In this document: one piece after another, positions 1-11,500 of the stretch | How the letters are laid out: the number at the start of each line of letters is the position of its first letter | Position numbering within the stretch: the first letter of the stretch is position 1 | NCBI GenBank assembly: GCA_021927905.1 | Contig: BLLK01000022.1 | Location: 2,604,001 to 2,668,000 of the forward strand | Source: Chaetoceros tenuissimus | Lineage: Eukaryota > Bacillariophyta > Thalassiosirophyceae > Chaetocerotales > Chaetocerotaceae | Direction of reading: 5' to 3' | Length of the DNA stretch: 64,000 bases | Notes under the pieces: generated by a model | Databases searched by the model: none | The model's input: the letters and a program-made list of their open reading frames with translations, nothing else | Told to the model about the DNA's origin: nothing | Program-made: the position numbers and the translations under genes

Positions 1-1
1 G

Positions 2-298
2 AAGAAAACAAATGGAGCCATGTGTGATGAATTGGGAGATGATGAGATGATGACTGCCTATGTTGAAGAGTATGGAAATACTTCGGCTTGTAGCATTGAA
101 ACAAAGCAAGGTTGCGATGAGCGAGAAGTTGCATACATTGGAAAAATGAGTACAAAGAGTCTAGAAGATATCGAGGTCCAATTGAAACGATTGGTTGGTA
201 TGGAAGGGAACTCGATGAAACCTGAGTTGCTTGTTTGGCTAAAAAAACGAGTGAAGATTTTGAAGCAGTTGAAAGCTGCCCAAGGAGAGGAACTTTAA
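2..298 (+). CDS. 3' end of a protein-coding gene, cut by the window edge
   Basis: The frame is open from base 2 to a TAA at 296-298, with no stop before the first ATG at base 20, so the gene probably begins outside the window. About 98 residues are visible. The first half is acidic (DELGDDEMM), the second half is basic and amphipathic (LKKRVKILKQLK), suggesting a C-terminal helix or coiled coil. I do not recognise the family. An in-frame upstream exon cannot be excluded, and the ATG at 20 could also be a true start. Confidence 0.5.
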   Translation, partial: KKTNGAMCDELGDDEMMTAYVEEYGNTSACSIETKQGCDEREVAYIGKMSTKSLEDIEVQLKRLVGMEGNSMKPELLVWLKKRVKILKQLKAAQGEEL

Positions 299-696
299 TT
301 GAATTTGCCACTTTTTGGTTGGAATAATCAATGTTTTTGAATGACGTTTTACATACAATAAGAACGCTGTAAAATTGAGAAATGCATGGAAGTGTTGAAA
401 CTTTAGATGATTGCTGCCATCTAGAGTAGATCCTTTTTGTGCTGTATAACAAAGATTATTTCCTCAAAAAGTTGTATATTGAATTTAAAATAATGTTATG
501 ATTCACATAATGTAGCAGTTGTTCTCAGGATTGCTTAAAGTTACTTCACCTTAGAAGCGGAGATGAAAGTCATTCGATTCACAAAAGAAACAAATTCTAA
601 TGCAGTCTCAATGCTTATCATAGCTTTGCGACAGCAAGTGTCAAAAGGAACCATATGTAATATCCTTCACGAATAAATTTCACACCATGATATTTC
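299..696. other. intergenic region, convergent 3' ends
   Basis: About 400 AT-rich bases lie between the fragment at the left edge and the minus-strand gene ending at 697. I see no open frame of note, tRNA or repeat. It presumably holds the two 3' untranslated regions. Confidence 0.5.
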
Positions 697-1581
697 TCAA
701 ATAAATCCTTTTCTTCTAACAACTCTATTTGAATTTTTAGAAGAGGAATCATTATCTTTCAGAATATCCTCCATGCCAAACTCTTTTTGCAAACTTTGAA
801 AGCTGTCTGTGTCGGACCTTTTGTAGTTTCCAGACGACTCTCTCTTCTTTTTCTCTGCCTGTACTAATCCCATTTCTTTTTGTAACAGCTTCAATTTCTT
901 CTCTTCTATTTCCGCAGATGTAAGAGCACGATCTCCGATCACCTTCGATAGCTCTGAAGATAAAACATCCGAAATCACCTTCATCTCCTCACTAGATACA
1001 TTTCCATTGGTTGCGGATGATGTATTGCTGAATTTACCAAAAAATCCACCTGATGCTCCTTTAGTGTCAGGTATATTGTTTCTTGCCCTTTCCATTTCGT
1101 AGGCTTTTGCTACTTTCTCGACAAACTCTTGGGAAGAAAGAACTCGAAGTATCTTACGATATTCTTCCATGCTGATATTATTTTCTTCTGCTTGGTCCAA
1201 GAGTTTCCTTGCACCCTTCCTAATGTTCACAATCTGATATGCAAGTAAAACACAAGTGAAGGCTGCCATGATATTGATCAACTGAGATTTACTTTTCTTA
1301 ACAAAATCAAGAAAGCCTGCCCCGAAACCTCTATTTGCCTCCTCTGCTCGACGTTTAGCCTGTTGTTCTAAGAGAGCGTTCAATTCAGCATGAATTTCTG
1401 CAGCTCTCTTTGCCTTTTCGTGTAGTATTGAATCTCCTTTCCGTGGATCAAAGTTGATCTCTGGAGCTTTATTACCGCCACCACCACCAGGAGGCTTTGC
1501 ATGAGATGTTTTCGTGCGAATGAATGATTTGAATAAATTTGCTCTTGGTGAGCGTGAATTTCTTAGAGAACTTGAAAGCAT
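697..1581 (-). CDS. hypothetical one-helix membrane protein, possibly mitochondrial
   Basis: Single-exon ORF of 294 residues from ATG at 1581. The N-terminus is rich in Ser, Arg and Lys without acidic residues for about 30 positions (MLSSSLRNSRSPRANLFKSF), which resembles a mitochondrial presequence. A Gly run (PPGGGGGN) follows. One hydrophobic segment near residues 103-120 (LINIMAAFTCVLLAYQIV) is a likely membrane helix. The remainder is charged and helical, with Lys/Glu-rich stretches near 230-250, and the end is basic (RRKGFI). No catalytic motif is visible. I do not recognise the family; the mitochondrial assignment is inference from composition only. Confidence 0.75.
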   Translation of the reverse strand: MLSSSLRNSRSPRANLFKSFIRTKTSHAKPPGGGGGNKAPEINFDPRKGDSILHEKAKRAAEIHAELNALLEQQAKRRAEEANRGFGAGFLDFVKKSKSQLINIMAAFTCVLLAYQIVNIRKGARKLLDQAEENNISMEEYRKILRVLSSQEFVEKVAKAYEMERARNNIPDTKGASGGFFGKFSNTSSATNGNVSSEEMKVISDVLSSELSKVIGDRALTSAEIEEKKLKLLQKEMGLVQAEKKKRESSGNYKRSDTDSFQSLQKEFGMEDILKDNDSSSKNSNRVVRRKGFI

Positions 1582-2130
1582 TGCAATACCAGTTTAAAAA
1601 TCTCAATCTTTATTGATTATGAATGTACTGTAATTAATCAATGAACCGTTTGAGTATTGTTCGTATGAATTGTTGAATGAAATACTTTAAATGAGAAAGA
1701 ACGATGATGAAGTGATGAATGAGTGGGTGGTGGGGAGATAGAAAAGGTTGAAGAGAAAGCATAGCTACGCGTCTAGCTAGTTAAAATATTTTCCATCGTC
1801 ATTGTGATCGTCTATATATCATTTATCTGTATCATTAGTATGTATTTATTACCCATACATGTCTTTCTTCAAATGAGTTGACGAAAAGAGATTTTTACTT
1901 AGCGATTAAGTGAGATTAGAGATGACAGTTGATTATTTTTTACATATTTATCTGATTGTTTTTTGACCGCCATGAAGACTGCATCGTGATCAGTTGCAAG
2001 AAGAAATTTGTTTCATGTAATAAGATGTATATTTATATAAATCTTACATTTGAGAAGTTATTTTGCAAGCTTGAGCTGCATGATTAGATTCCTTAAAATC
2101 TTTCCCCATTTTAAGCACGAATAGATGGGA
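1582..2130. other. intergenic region
   Basis: About 550 AT-rich bases between two minus-strand ORFs. It should hold the promoter and 5' UTR of the gene starting at 1581. No convincing ORF, RNA gene or repeat is visible. Confidence 0.4.
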
Positions 2131-2466
2131 TCATTCTTGTTCGTAACTGTCATCCTCACTTCCATCTTTGATAGTACTCAATAATTCTTCTAATATGCGT
2201 TCAACCATAGTAATTAATTCTTGTTCTTTTGCTGTATGTAATGAACGACCCGAGTGTGATGCAGTTGATGAAGAATCTATTCGTGTGATCTGCTGGTGTT
2301 CTTGTCTAGTAGTGGCGTTGTGATTTTCATCTATTCTCTCTTCTTTGTTTTGCCGAGGTTGCCTCCTTATTCGATCCAACTCTATTCTATTGAACCTTTC
2401 ATGTTCTGTATCCACTCCCTTTGGAGGAACGTTGATTCGAGACTGTCTATACTTGTTAATATTCAT
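2131..2466 (-). CDS. small hypothetical hydrophilic protein
   Basis: ORF of 111 residues from ATG at 2466, beginning MNINKYRQSRIN. It is strongly hydrophilic (Arg, Glu, Gln, Asn), with a C-terminal amphipathic helix (ELITMVERILEELLSTIKD) and an acidic tail. Two more minus-strand ORFs nearby (3179-3376 and 3901-4221) also begin MNI followed by a basic stretch, so the three could be remnants of one small family. No known domain. Its reality depends on transcripts or homologues. Confidence 0.4.
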   Translation of the reverse strand: MNINKYRQSRINVPPKGVDTEHERFNRIELDRIRRQPRQNKEERIDENHNATTRQEHQQITRIDSSSTASHSGRSLHTAKEQELITMVERILEELLSTIKDGSEDDSYEQE

Positions 2467-3178
2467 GTTGTTGTTTTATGTTCATTGCTGAATGGGAAGT
2501 GGGAAACATTTTGCATTCTCAAATCACATGATTTTGGCTTCTCATCGAAGAGAAGGCAGTATCACAGTCGTATGTACTTTTCATAAATGAAGCAAAAATT
2601 CTGTTTTTGGCCAACAGAAAATCACATAAGGCAATCGCGCCAAATGAGATGCTACAAATAATTACGTATTCGATGCTGTAACTTCCAGTTCTTGAAGTCA
2701 AATCAGCCCAAAGGGCATATAATTACGCATATGTTGCTGAAAGGTTCTTCCATAATGGAGAGAAGTCTTCGTATATTCGGCGCTTTCGAACAAAGATGTA
2801 CTTGAACAAAAAGAAGTAGGAGGAAGAAAGAATAAGCACACAAATTGGAGGGGGGAAACAAGAATACAAATGTGGTAGCTTCTTTTGTTTATTATATAGA
2901 TGCGCATATGTTATTCGTCCTTCGTACGGATTGTGGTTATCATCCGCATTAAATTGATAAAAATGGATGTAACTCTGGACTTAAAATATTGCATACGCTT
3001 TCTTCTCTCACTAGTTATTTTGTGCTTTCATTCTCAATTTGATTCTTGCTATCCTCATTATGTAGCGAGGAAGTCTTTCCAAGGATTCGTTCAATCATCA
3101 TATGCAAACCCTCTTCTTCTTCTTCATCGTTAAAGATTGACCTACTCGTTGCTGTTCTGAACGAGGGTAACCGTGTTC
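2467..3178. other. intergenic region
   Basis: About 710 bases without a convincing gene. Frames of 60-77 codons occur on both strands but look like chance: hydrophobic, no family pattern. Confidence 0.4.
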
Positions 3179-3376
3179 CTATTGCTCTAGATGATGATTC
3201 TCTAGAACGCGATAAAATTTGATCCTAGAACTTAGAGAGGGTTGTCGTATCCTTGTTGCTCTAGCATCGACTTCTTCATCAAAGCATATCCTTCGAAATT
3301 TTTCTTCCTCCATCGCCATCTTCTGCGGGACGAGGTTACGTAGTGACAATGCCTTTTGTCTTTTTTTGATATTCAT
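3179..3376 (-). CDS. very small uncertain ORF (MNI family)
   Basis: ORF of 65 residues starting MNIKKRQKALSL. It is basic, then has an acidic patch (EEEKFRRICFDEEVDAR) and a basic end. Upstream on the minus strand it shares a short AGAACCYTC element with the ORF at 3901-4221, the best hint that both are expressed. It is short enough to be chance, and no function can be given. Confidence 0.22.
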   Translation of the reverse strand: MNIKKRQKALSLRNLVPQKMAMEEEKFRRICFDEEVDARATRIRQPSLSSRIKFYRVLENHHLEQ

Positions 3377-3454
3377 ATTTCGTGATGAAACAATTGGAAG
3401 GTTCTGGGTGCTATTCTATTTATGTCCACAAAACAAAAATAAGTGAAAGTGCAG

Positions 3455-3572
3455 ACTAGCACCAGCTGTATTTTCAAAAGCGGGAAAATTGAGAAGCTTG
3501 TAGAGAAGCGTGAACTAGCACCAGCTGTATTTTCAAAAGCGGGAAAATTGAGAAGCTTGTAGAGAAGCGTGA
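3455..3572. repeat. perfect 59-bp tandem duplication
   Basis: Bases 3455-3513 and 3514-3572 are identical over all 59 positions. Each unit begins ACTAGCACCAGCTGTATTTT and ends AGAGAAGCGTGA. The lack of any difference indicates a recent duplication or slippage event, or an assembly artefact. Confidence 0.95.
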
Positions 3573-3648
3573 ATGTCACAGATCATTCGAACGATTTCGG
3601 TTCTTCTCGATTACTGGGACGTTCCCCGCCTGCTGCTCAAGCCGGTTT

Positions 3649-3670
3649 TTGCGTTCTCGCGAGAACGCAA
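3649..3670. repeat. 22-bp perfect palindrome
   Basis: TTGCGTTCTC-GC-GAGAACGCAA reads identically on both strands. Symmetry of this length is unlikely by chance and could mark a dimeric protein-binding site or a hairpin. It lies about 75 bp after the tandem duplication and 230 bp before the 3' end of the ORF at 3901. Confidence 0.8.
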
Positions 3671-3900
3671 GACAATAGTTTGTGTACAAGGGAAAATATC
3701 CACTTCTTCTATTGGAAAGCTTGTCTAAATAATTATCATTAGCATTACACTAGTTTTTAAAACAAACTGGAACGATGTTACGAGTTGGGTCCTTTGTAGC
3801 ATCACTGATCCAAACTTGAAAGTTGTACCTTAGTAAATTCGAGAAACTGCTTTCATTTTTCCATTCTATTAGTCAGAAAAGTGAATGGTAGGAGCGAGAT

Positions 3901-4221
3901 CTAAAAATACCTTGCACTGTTTTCGCAGCTATCTTTGATACCGTACATATCATCACGATGCATATAAGATGGGCAGCAATTCGATACAGCACTTTCTATT
4001 AGTAATGAAAGGATTTTATCTTCCTGAAAGGATTCCTCTTCATATATATGTCCTTTATTGGTCAGAAGTGTTCTCGACTCAAAGTGTTCTATGTTTCGAT
4101 TGGATGCTCTAGCATTGTTGCAGGCCACCGCTGCTCTTCTTGCACCATAATGACGCGGATTGTAAATGCCTTGATCATTTAGTACAGATGGAAGCACTTG
4201 TCTTTTTGGTTGTATATTCAT
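3901..4221 (-). CDS. small hypothetical protein (MNI family)
   Basis: ORF of 106 residues starting MNIQPKRQVLPSVLNDQ. It has mixed composition with four Cys residues clustered in the C-terminal half. A TATATAAAACC element on the minus strand (plus coordinates 4248-4258) sits 27-37 bases upstream of the ATG, a reasonable TATA position if the 5' UTR is short. I do not recognise the family. Compare the ORFs at 2131-2466 and 3179-3376, which share the MNI start and orientation. Confidence 0.35.
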   Translation of the reverse strand: MNIQPKRQVLPSVLNDQGIYNPRHYGARRAAVACNNARASNRNIEHFESRTLLTNKGHIYEEESFQEDKILSLLIESAVSNCCPSYMHRDDMYGIKDSCENSARYF

Positions 4222-4771
4222 TTTTTAATGTGAGGTGAGGGTTCTTTGGTTTTATATAGGTAAGTAAAGTAATCAACATGATGTGAGACCAACTACGTGG
4301 TAAGTGGTAAGCCATCATTTCAACAAAAAGACATCAGATTTGAAGCAGCTGCTCCAGGAGTTCTTTCTTCTGATTGCGCTATGTACGTACGTACGTACCT
4401 AGTATTTAATCATCATCGGAAAAATTTCAAAAATGTCGAATGTCCAAATGTCGAAAGTTCAACTGGGAAACAGATGCTGATGACGACACCTTCCCAATAA
4501 AAAACTCCTGCCACATTAGGAGACACTATCTCTACGTAGCTAGCCGATAGCACAACAGAAAATCGATCCCCCCATCCGACCTACGTCAACTCCGTACTCC
4601 AACTCTATCTACCAGGATACATAACATTTTGGATCTCTATTATTTCTGCTATCTGCTACCTGCTACACATGCTACTACCTATTTGCATATTTCAATTCGA
4701 GTTCTTGATCAATTGATACACAGAATATTTTCCTTCCCTGATTGAATTCCAAGCGACAGTAAACTTTGGAA
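4222..4771. other. intergenic region, divergent promoters
   Basis: About 550 bases separate the minus-strand ORF at 4221 from the plus-strand TRAPP gene, so promoters for both should lie here. A short GTAC-type microsatellite occurs at about 4382-4398. The 67-codon frame at 4297 has no family features. Confidence 0.4.
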
Positions 4772-5497
4772 ATGAATAGCGCAAGCCCATCTGGATCGCC
4801 GCCAAAGCGAAGTGCCCTTTTAGGAACTCCCACTAATGTTTCAGAGCCAGCATATGAGTATCTCCTCTCATCGATCCTCACTTGGGTAGAAAATGAATGT
4901 CATCGTCAGTACCAGCAGTTGAAAAATAAAAAGAATCTCCAAGAAAATAAGGAGAACGAAAAACATACTGATGTAAAAGATCAAAGTAAAGGTGCATCGA
5001 AGCAGGATGAGTCAATGACACAAGAAAAGGCGGAAGAATTAGTTATGATTGCCGAGAATGCTGCTGCGAAAATGGAAAGAATGGGTTACGATGTAGGATA
5101 TCGTTTATCAGAACGCCTCGCACAAAATAAGCCAATGTCATCAAACACTAGTGGAGGGAAGAAAGCTACTCCAGCCATGATTCAATTAGAAGCTGTCAAA
5201 TTTATCTGCAAAGAGTTTTGGAGTGAGGTCTTTCGAAAACAGGTTGACAAATTACAAACAAATCACAGAGGGGTATTTGTGTTAAAAGATTTGCAATTTC
5301 AGTGGTTGAAGCGCTTGCCGGCCGATGTCGAGATGGCCCGAATCATGGCTATAAAAATCCTAGCCTTTCCATGTGGACTAATCCGTGGAGCGCTCTCAAA
5401 TTTAGGAATAAACACTGTCGTCAGTTGTGATTTTTTAGCAGACGGGAAGAACATGTCCGCATGCTCATTCAATATAAAAGTGAAATCTACAACCTAA
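4772..5497 (+). CDS. TRAPPC6: TRAPP complex subunit Trs33/TRAPPC6-like
   Basis: Single exon, 241 residues from ATG at 4772. The frame is open six bases further upstream, but there it has only TTG. TRAPP complexes are Rab-activating and tethering factors at the Golgi. Trs33 is a small subunit of the Bet3 fold. Family features are visible: a helix with MERMGYDVGYRLSERL, then AVKFICKEFWSEVFRKQVD, a central strand region (NHRGVFVLKD) and the characteristic end FPCGLIRGALSNLGI followed by VSCDF. A polar insert near residues 45-85 makes it longer than animal TRAPPC6. The 3' end lies 73 bp from the 3' end of the giant TPR gene on the other strand. Confidence 0.9.
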   Translation: MNSASPSGSPPKRSALLGTPTNVSEPAYEYLLSSILTWVENECHRQYQQLKNKKNLQENKENEKHTDVKDQSKGASKQDESMTQEKAEELVMIAENAAAKMERMGYDVGYRLSERLAQNKPMSSNTSGGKKATPAMIQLEAVKFICKEFWSEVFRKQVDKLQTNHRGVFVLKDLQFQWLKRLPADVEMARIMAIKILAFPCGLIRGALSNLGINTVVSCDFLADGKNMSACSFNIKVKSTT

Positions 5498-5570
5498 GGA
5501 GAATGCTTTGAAACGAGAAGCAAGTAAATTTTAAAATTCATCTTAAACTTGTCTTCAAAATTTATTTATG

Positions 5571-8500
5571 CTAGCCTTGTTTTGCAAGTGTTTCAACCTT
5601 TTTTCTGATTGCGTCAACAAACCTCCTTGTATCTGTAATATTTCTATCATCGGGGGAAAGAAGACTTTCTCGAAGAGACAAACATTCCTGAAAATACTCT
5701 AGCGACCTCTGATATTCAGCTTTCTTTCCAAATATGCGGCCCAAGTGATGCAAGATATCTGCAATGTCAACACTCTTCTCCCCTTGTTTCATTTTGAAAA
5801 TATCAAGTGATTCAAGCAAGTGCTGGATTGCGTTGTCAAGATCATTTACTCGGATTTCTATGCATCCTATATGTTTCAATGTATGGGCCACATCTACACT
5901 TTCAATCCCGAAATTTGTTTTGTAAATTGACAAGGCTTCTAGATAAAATTTGAGAGCTTGGTCGTCCTTATTACAGTCGTCAAATATTTGAGCCAGAGTC
6001 TTCAAAGTGTCTGCGATTTCTAGGTGATCTAGGAGTTACATAGATATTTCGTCATTGATGCGTAGGTATCGTTAGCTCCTTTTGAATTGATGCAAAAAGT
6101 GAAAGTGGGGATTGAAGTGACTTACCGTTAGGAAGTTGAGATTTTCTGATCCTTAGTGCTACTGTGCAAAGATCAATTGCCTTGCGATATTTCTTTCGTC
6201 TTGCTAGATTCACGCCAATATTATGCAATACGAGACTTACTGATAAGTCATTATCTCCCAGTGACTGCCGAAGAATCTTGAGTGCATCCATGTAATACTG
6301 GTATGATTTCTCGTAATCTTCTTTAGCATCAAAGATGGCACCTAGATTTCTCAAGGTGTGACCGACTTCGCTTGATCTTTGACCTAATTGTACTTGGTAA
6401 ATAGATAATGCCTCATTATAGGAATTGACAGCGGCGTCGTAATTCCCTTGTTCAACATAAATCCCAGCGATTTGATCATGAATTTCGGCAACTTTCTTGT
6501 CCTCTACTCCCTTCTTCAATTGGAAAATGTTCAGTGCATTCTGAAAGCAGTTCATTGCCTGAAATACTGTTAGAGAGAATCGTTTTATAATATCCATCTT
6601 TAACATCAAATGAACGAACTTACCTCTTCAATATCACCCCAATCTTCTAACAACCTGCCACAAATTACGTATGTTTCTGCAACTCTTTCGTCTTCTTTTG
6701 AATACAATTTTATTCGTATTTCTAAAGCTTTGGTAACACATTCCATAGCTTCTTCGTTATCCACACGCATGTCATGTACTTGACCCATACGCAAAAGTAC
6801 CGTTGCAACATGCTCACTATTTGGACCATAATTCTTCTCCATAAAATCGAGAGTTCCATTTAACTGAATTAAGGCTAGATCGTATTGCTGTTTGTAAGAG
6901 TATAACGTGGCAATGTCTTGCATTACTCTTGCGCAATCAATTGACTCCCCGCCGAATTCGTTTTTATATATTTCTAAGCACGTCACATACAGTTTTAGAG
7001 AATCTTCGTGTTGACCTATTGCCATGAGACAAGATCCAAGTTGCTCACACGTCTTGCCAACAGGAAGGGAGTTTTTTCCATCGTGTTTGATACGAAGTTT
7101 CAAACTCAGTTTCAATAATTCTATTGCTTTTGAAACATTCAATTTCTGATTTTGTATGAAGCCAAGACCATACAAAATATTTCCAGCGACAGTGTCATGT
7201 TCAAGTTTGTGAGTCATGTAGATTGACCAAGCTTTTTTCAAGTATGAAAAGGATCTTTCCAAATTATTCAAGAGCAGTTCAATGGTACCAAGTTCTGATA
7301 AACAAGCTGCTTGTTGATCATATCTACCGCAGCGTCCGAAGATGGATTCTGCCTCTTTAAGCATCTCTTTCACATTTTCTTTATTTTCGGGTTTTGCAAG
7401 AATTGAAACCTTAGATAACCAAAGTAGAGCTTCAGCCATATCTTCGGATTGGCCATCCAGAATTTCTTTTCTTATGTGAAATGATCCCTTTAGAAATTCG
7501 AGTGCCCTATTGATCTCCTTTTCATCTTTCATCATTAGGCGACCCAGTTGGAACTGTGACGAAGCAAAGATCTCCTTATCAGAAATGGACGGTGCAAGAA
7601 CATGACTATAGGAACCTATTGCTTCTAGGTACGCTTCTCTTGCTTCCTCGTTCTTTAGTAGACCTTCCCAACTTTGACCTAAATAGAATGATATCTTAGT
7701 CATTTCACTTTGTCGGTCATCAACACTATCGTGACCAAAGCTGTCAGCATAGTAAGTCTTCAAGTCTTTTAGAGATCTCATTGCATCTTCATACTTCGCA
7801 AGACGAACAAAACAAATGCTGACTTGTAATTGTAATTTTGCAGCCAGATCAGGTTTTCCTAAGTAGTTCATGATTCTCATCGCTTCTTGGTAGTAAGTCA
7901 AAGAACTCTTGTATTGATTTTGTTCGAAAAGTACACAGGCAATTTCTTGTAAAACCTCGACAACAGCTTCTTTCTCTTTGCCATTCTCTTTCAGAATAGC
8001 AAGACTTCTTTTGAATTGGTCGTATGCATTATCTTTCTTCCCTTGTACAACAAACAATTTCCCTCTCAATAAGTGTAGAAAAGAAAGTCTTTCAAATTCT
8101 TCAGGGCATGTTTCCATGCAGACGAAAATAGAAGCATCCACTAGCTTGGTACATAAAGTATAGTCCTTTTTATTCCAGTATATTCTAGACAGGATTTCCT
8201 GATTTTTTAGGATATCAAGGGCAACTTCATCGGGGTTTGTTTTCAATATATTTAAGGAAGCTTTCAGATTAGAAAGAGCCTCAGAAAAATTACCTTGCTT
8301 GAATTCTAGTTCGCCAAGACAAAGCAGGGATTGTGCATACTCCAATGATTTCTGGCCATTCAATCTCTTTCTGTGGACCAGGGCTATTACAGGACACATC
8401 AGCATTTTGGCACATTATGATGAACTTGCAGTGAAATATCTTTACTTACCATCACTAATAAATTTCTTGGCTTTGTCGATATCATCACTGTTTAGCAATG

Positions 8501-11500
8501 AAACTGATAGTAGGTGCAAACTTGATGAGAATCTTTCATCCAGTACATCGTGCTCATGGTAAATTTTTATTGCTTCGTTGAGATAAGGGATGGCTTCCTT
8601 ATATCTTCCTTCACCAAAATGAATAACACCTACATTTCTATTACAATCAGCAGCATCCTCCTGGTGTTGGTTTGGCCAAGAATCAATAGCTTGCTGAAGT
8701 GCATCAAGAGCGTCGGACAGTTTCATGTTCTGCATTTGTATTTCCCCAATTCTTTGCAGTGTCATTACATGGTCAATTGAGCCTGATGCTTGTTTACTGT
8801 ATATTACAAGGGCTTTCTGGAACATAGACAAAGATTCTTTATCCTCGGTCATTGTCAGCAAGAGAGAAGCAAATTTGAAGTATATATTTGCCTCAGCAAT
8901 GTCAGGTACTTGTTGTAGATCTTTCTGGATTTCCAAAGCATCTGTATATGTCTCTTTCGCCTCCTCGAGCTTTTCTATCTTTTGGTACAAATCTGCAAGT
9001 TTCAAGTTAGTTTTTAGACGTTCAACATGTTTTTTTTTCATTTTGAAAATGAAAAGTGCCTAAAACCACAGAAAAGATATGAAAGTCAAATTAGAAAAGA
9101 TATGAACTTCAGATGATAATAGATTGAAATATACGTTTTTGCGCTTACCTCTAACAAATTGTTTATTGCGGCGTCGAAATCTTCGATAGACGATAGTACA
9201 TCTGCCAAGAGAACAAGAGTTTCTGCAGTGACGATAAAGTTACGGTCTGTCTTTTCCAAAGTTTTCCTAATGGAAAGGCTTGCTTGCAAAAAATCGAGTG
9301 CAGCATCCTTATCTCCTATTAAAATGTTCACGCGTCCAACCTGTTCATATACCTCACTCAATTCATTCTGGTTAGTATCAGTAACTTCAAAGAATTCAAT
9401 TAATTCCTCATACTTATCAAGAGCCTCTTCGTATTTTTTCTGTTTTCCAAAAAGAGTTGCAAGTGCCATAACCACTTTGAAGTAATTATCATCTTTTGAA
9501 TCTTCGTCGTCAATTTGATCGAGGTATTGAGAGTAGTGACTAATTGCCTCTTCATACTTTTGAAGACTGTCATATAAACAACCAAGCCGAAAATGTATTT
9601 GAGGTACGCGGGTACTTGTGGGTTGGAGTTCTATACATTCTGAATAGCAATTAGCAGCAAGTGCGTTTTGTTGTTGTTCTTCGTAAAGACCCGCCTGTTT
9701 TTGAATTTAGCTATCAGCGTCTTTATCTCAAATCGTAATATTTCATACATAATCACAAGATACAAACTTACCAAATGAAATGACACTTCACTTGCATCAT
9801 CTTTTTTATCGTTGCATTTCCATACTCTCAAAGCTTCACGATAGCAGAGAATCGCCTTGTCTGTCTTATCTCTGGTTATATAGCATAGTCCAAGTTTGTA
9901 CAATGTTGATGCATTATCAACATGATCTGATTTCAATTCTTTTTTTCGAATAGCCAAGGCCTACGTACATCAATGGGAAGTGAGAAAAGTAAAAAAATGT
10001 GTACAAGACTTCCACGCGTCTTACATACCTTTTCTAATGCGTAGAGAGCTTCATCATAGAGACATCGCTCATAGTAGTTTTGGCCAATGTAGAAAAGAAC
10101 ATTTCCAACGGCGATATGGTTCTTACCATTACGAGCTTCTTCTGCTATCAAACATATTTCAAAATATTCAAAAGAAGAATCAAAGTCTTTTTTTCTATCC
10201 AGGAGTTTTGCTAGGTCAAACGCTGTTGAAATCGTTTTTGCATGTCTGTCTCCTAAAGCCTGTTTGAAAAGATTATATGCACTAACATACATCTCCTTTG
10301 CTTCAATCAGCTTCCCTTGTGCAGCATTCACATCTCCTAAAGAGTGTAACATTTCTGCAGTTTTGACATTTGAACCTCGTGGTATACATTTTAATCCCTT
10401 CTCAAGCAAGATTTTGGCTTGCTCATAATTTTTAGATTGAGCGTAGAGAGAGCCGGCACTTTTAACAACGTCAGCGAAGCTTTCGCAATTCTGCACATCA
10501 AAATCCTTTTTGTTTTCAGCAAACTTGATGGCGTTATTGTAAGATTTTAATGCCTCCTCGTTTTGATGCATTTTAAATTGATTATTCCCAATACAATGAA
10601 TACATTTAATAATGATTGAAGCATCGAGAAGATGAGATAATTTTCTGTACTTTTGTAGAGCTTTCAAAAAGGCATCCACTGCCTTTTGATGTTCCTCAAG
10701 GACCGAAAACTCTTGCCCGATCCAATAGTGAGTATGTGCGAGAAGTTCTTCATCGATTGATTCGTCAGAATTATTTATTGCAGTCTCTAGAATTTTCAGA
10801 CCATTTTTGTGCTGTTGTAAGTGGTACAATGCGATTCCCAAGTGAAATAAAGTGCTCACCAGGATAGGTGACTCATTCCCATGTCTCTGTTTCAGATTTG
10901 TTAGACATTGAATTAGAATCACTTTAGCTTCGTCATATTCCCCAAGAATAATGTGAATCCTAGCTATCTGCTCTTGTAAGTATGTATTTTCTTCGAGCTT
11001 CGAAGAAATATCAAGTGCCTTCTGGAATCTGCCCATTGCGCGGTTGAAGTCGAGTATATATAGATAATATTCTCCCATTTTCTTCAGATATTCCACCTCC
11101 TGAACGTCATCTTCCGAATTATGAAGCTTTTTGTAAAGAGGAAAAAATGCCTCGTAACATTCTATCAGCTTTGATATCTGATGAGTCATCTCTTCACTTG
11201 GAGTCTTGATATCCGTAATAAAATTCATATCTATATAAATACGTCGACCAGTCAGAAGGTCTTCACGGATTGATATGGATTCTTTAAACTGCTCTAATGC
11301 ATTATTATATTCCCCTATTTCTTGGTATGAATTACCTAGACAAAGGTAAGTCTCTGCAAGGACAACACTCCTTCCATAGAGTTCATTTTGAATCTTTAGT
11401 GCCTGAAGGTTGCAATTAGATAAGGTTTTGGAAAATATTGCATTATTCTACAAACAATCTTACCTCTTTGAAATTGGTAATAGCCTCAACATATTTACCG

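Larger units (their letters stand above)
3377..3900. other. intergenic region with duplication and palindrome
   Basis: This gap contains the perfect 59-bp tandem duplication (3455-3572) and the 22-bp palindrome (3649-3670), listed separately. No ORF of interest. Confidence 0.6.
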
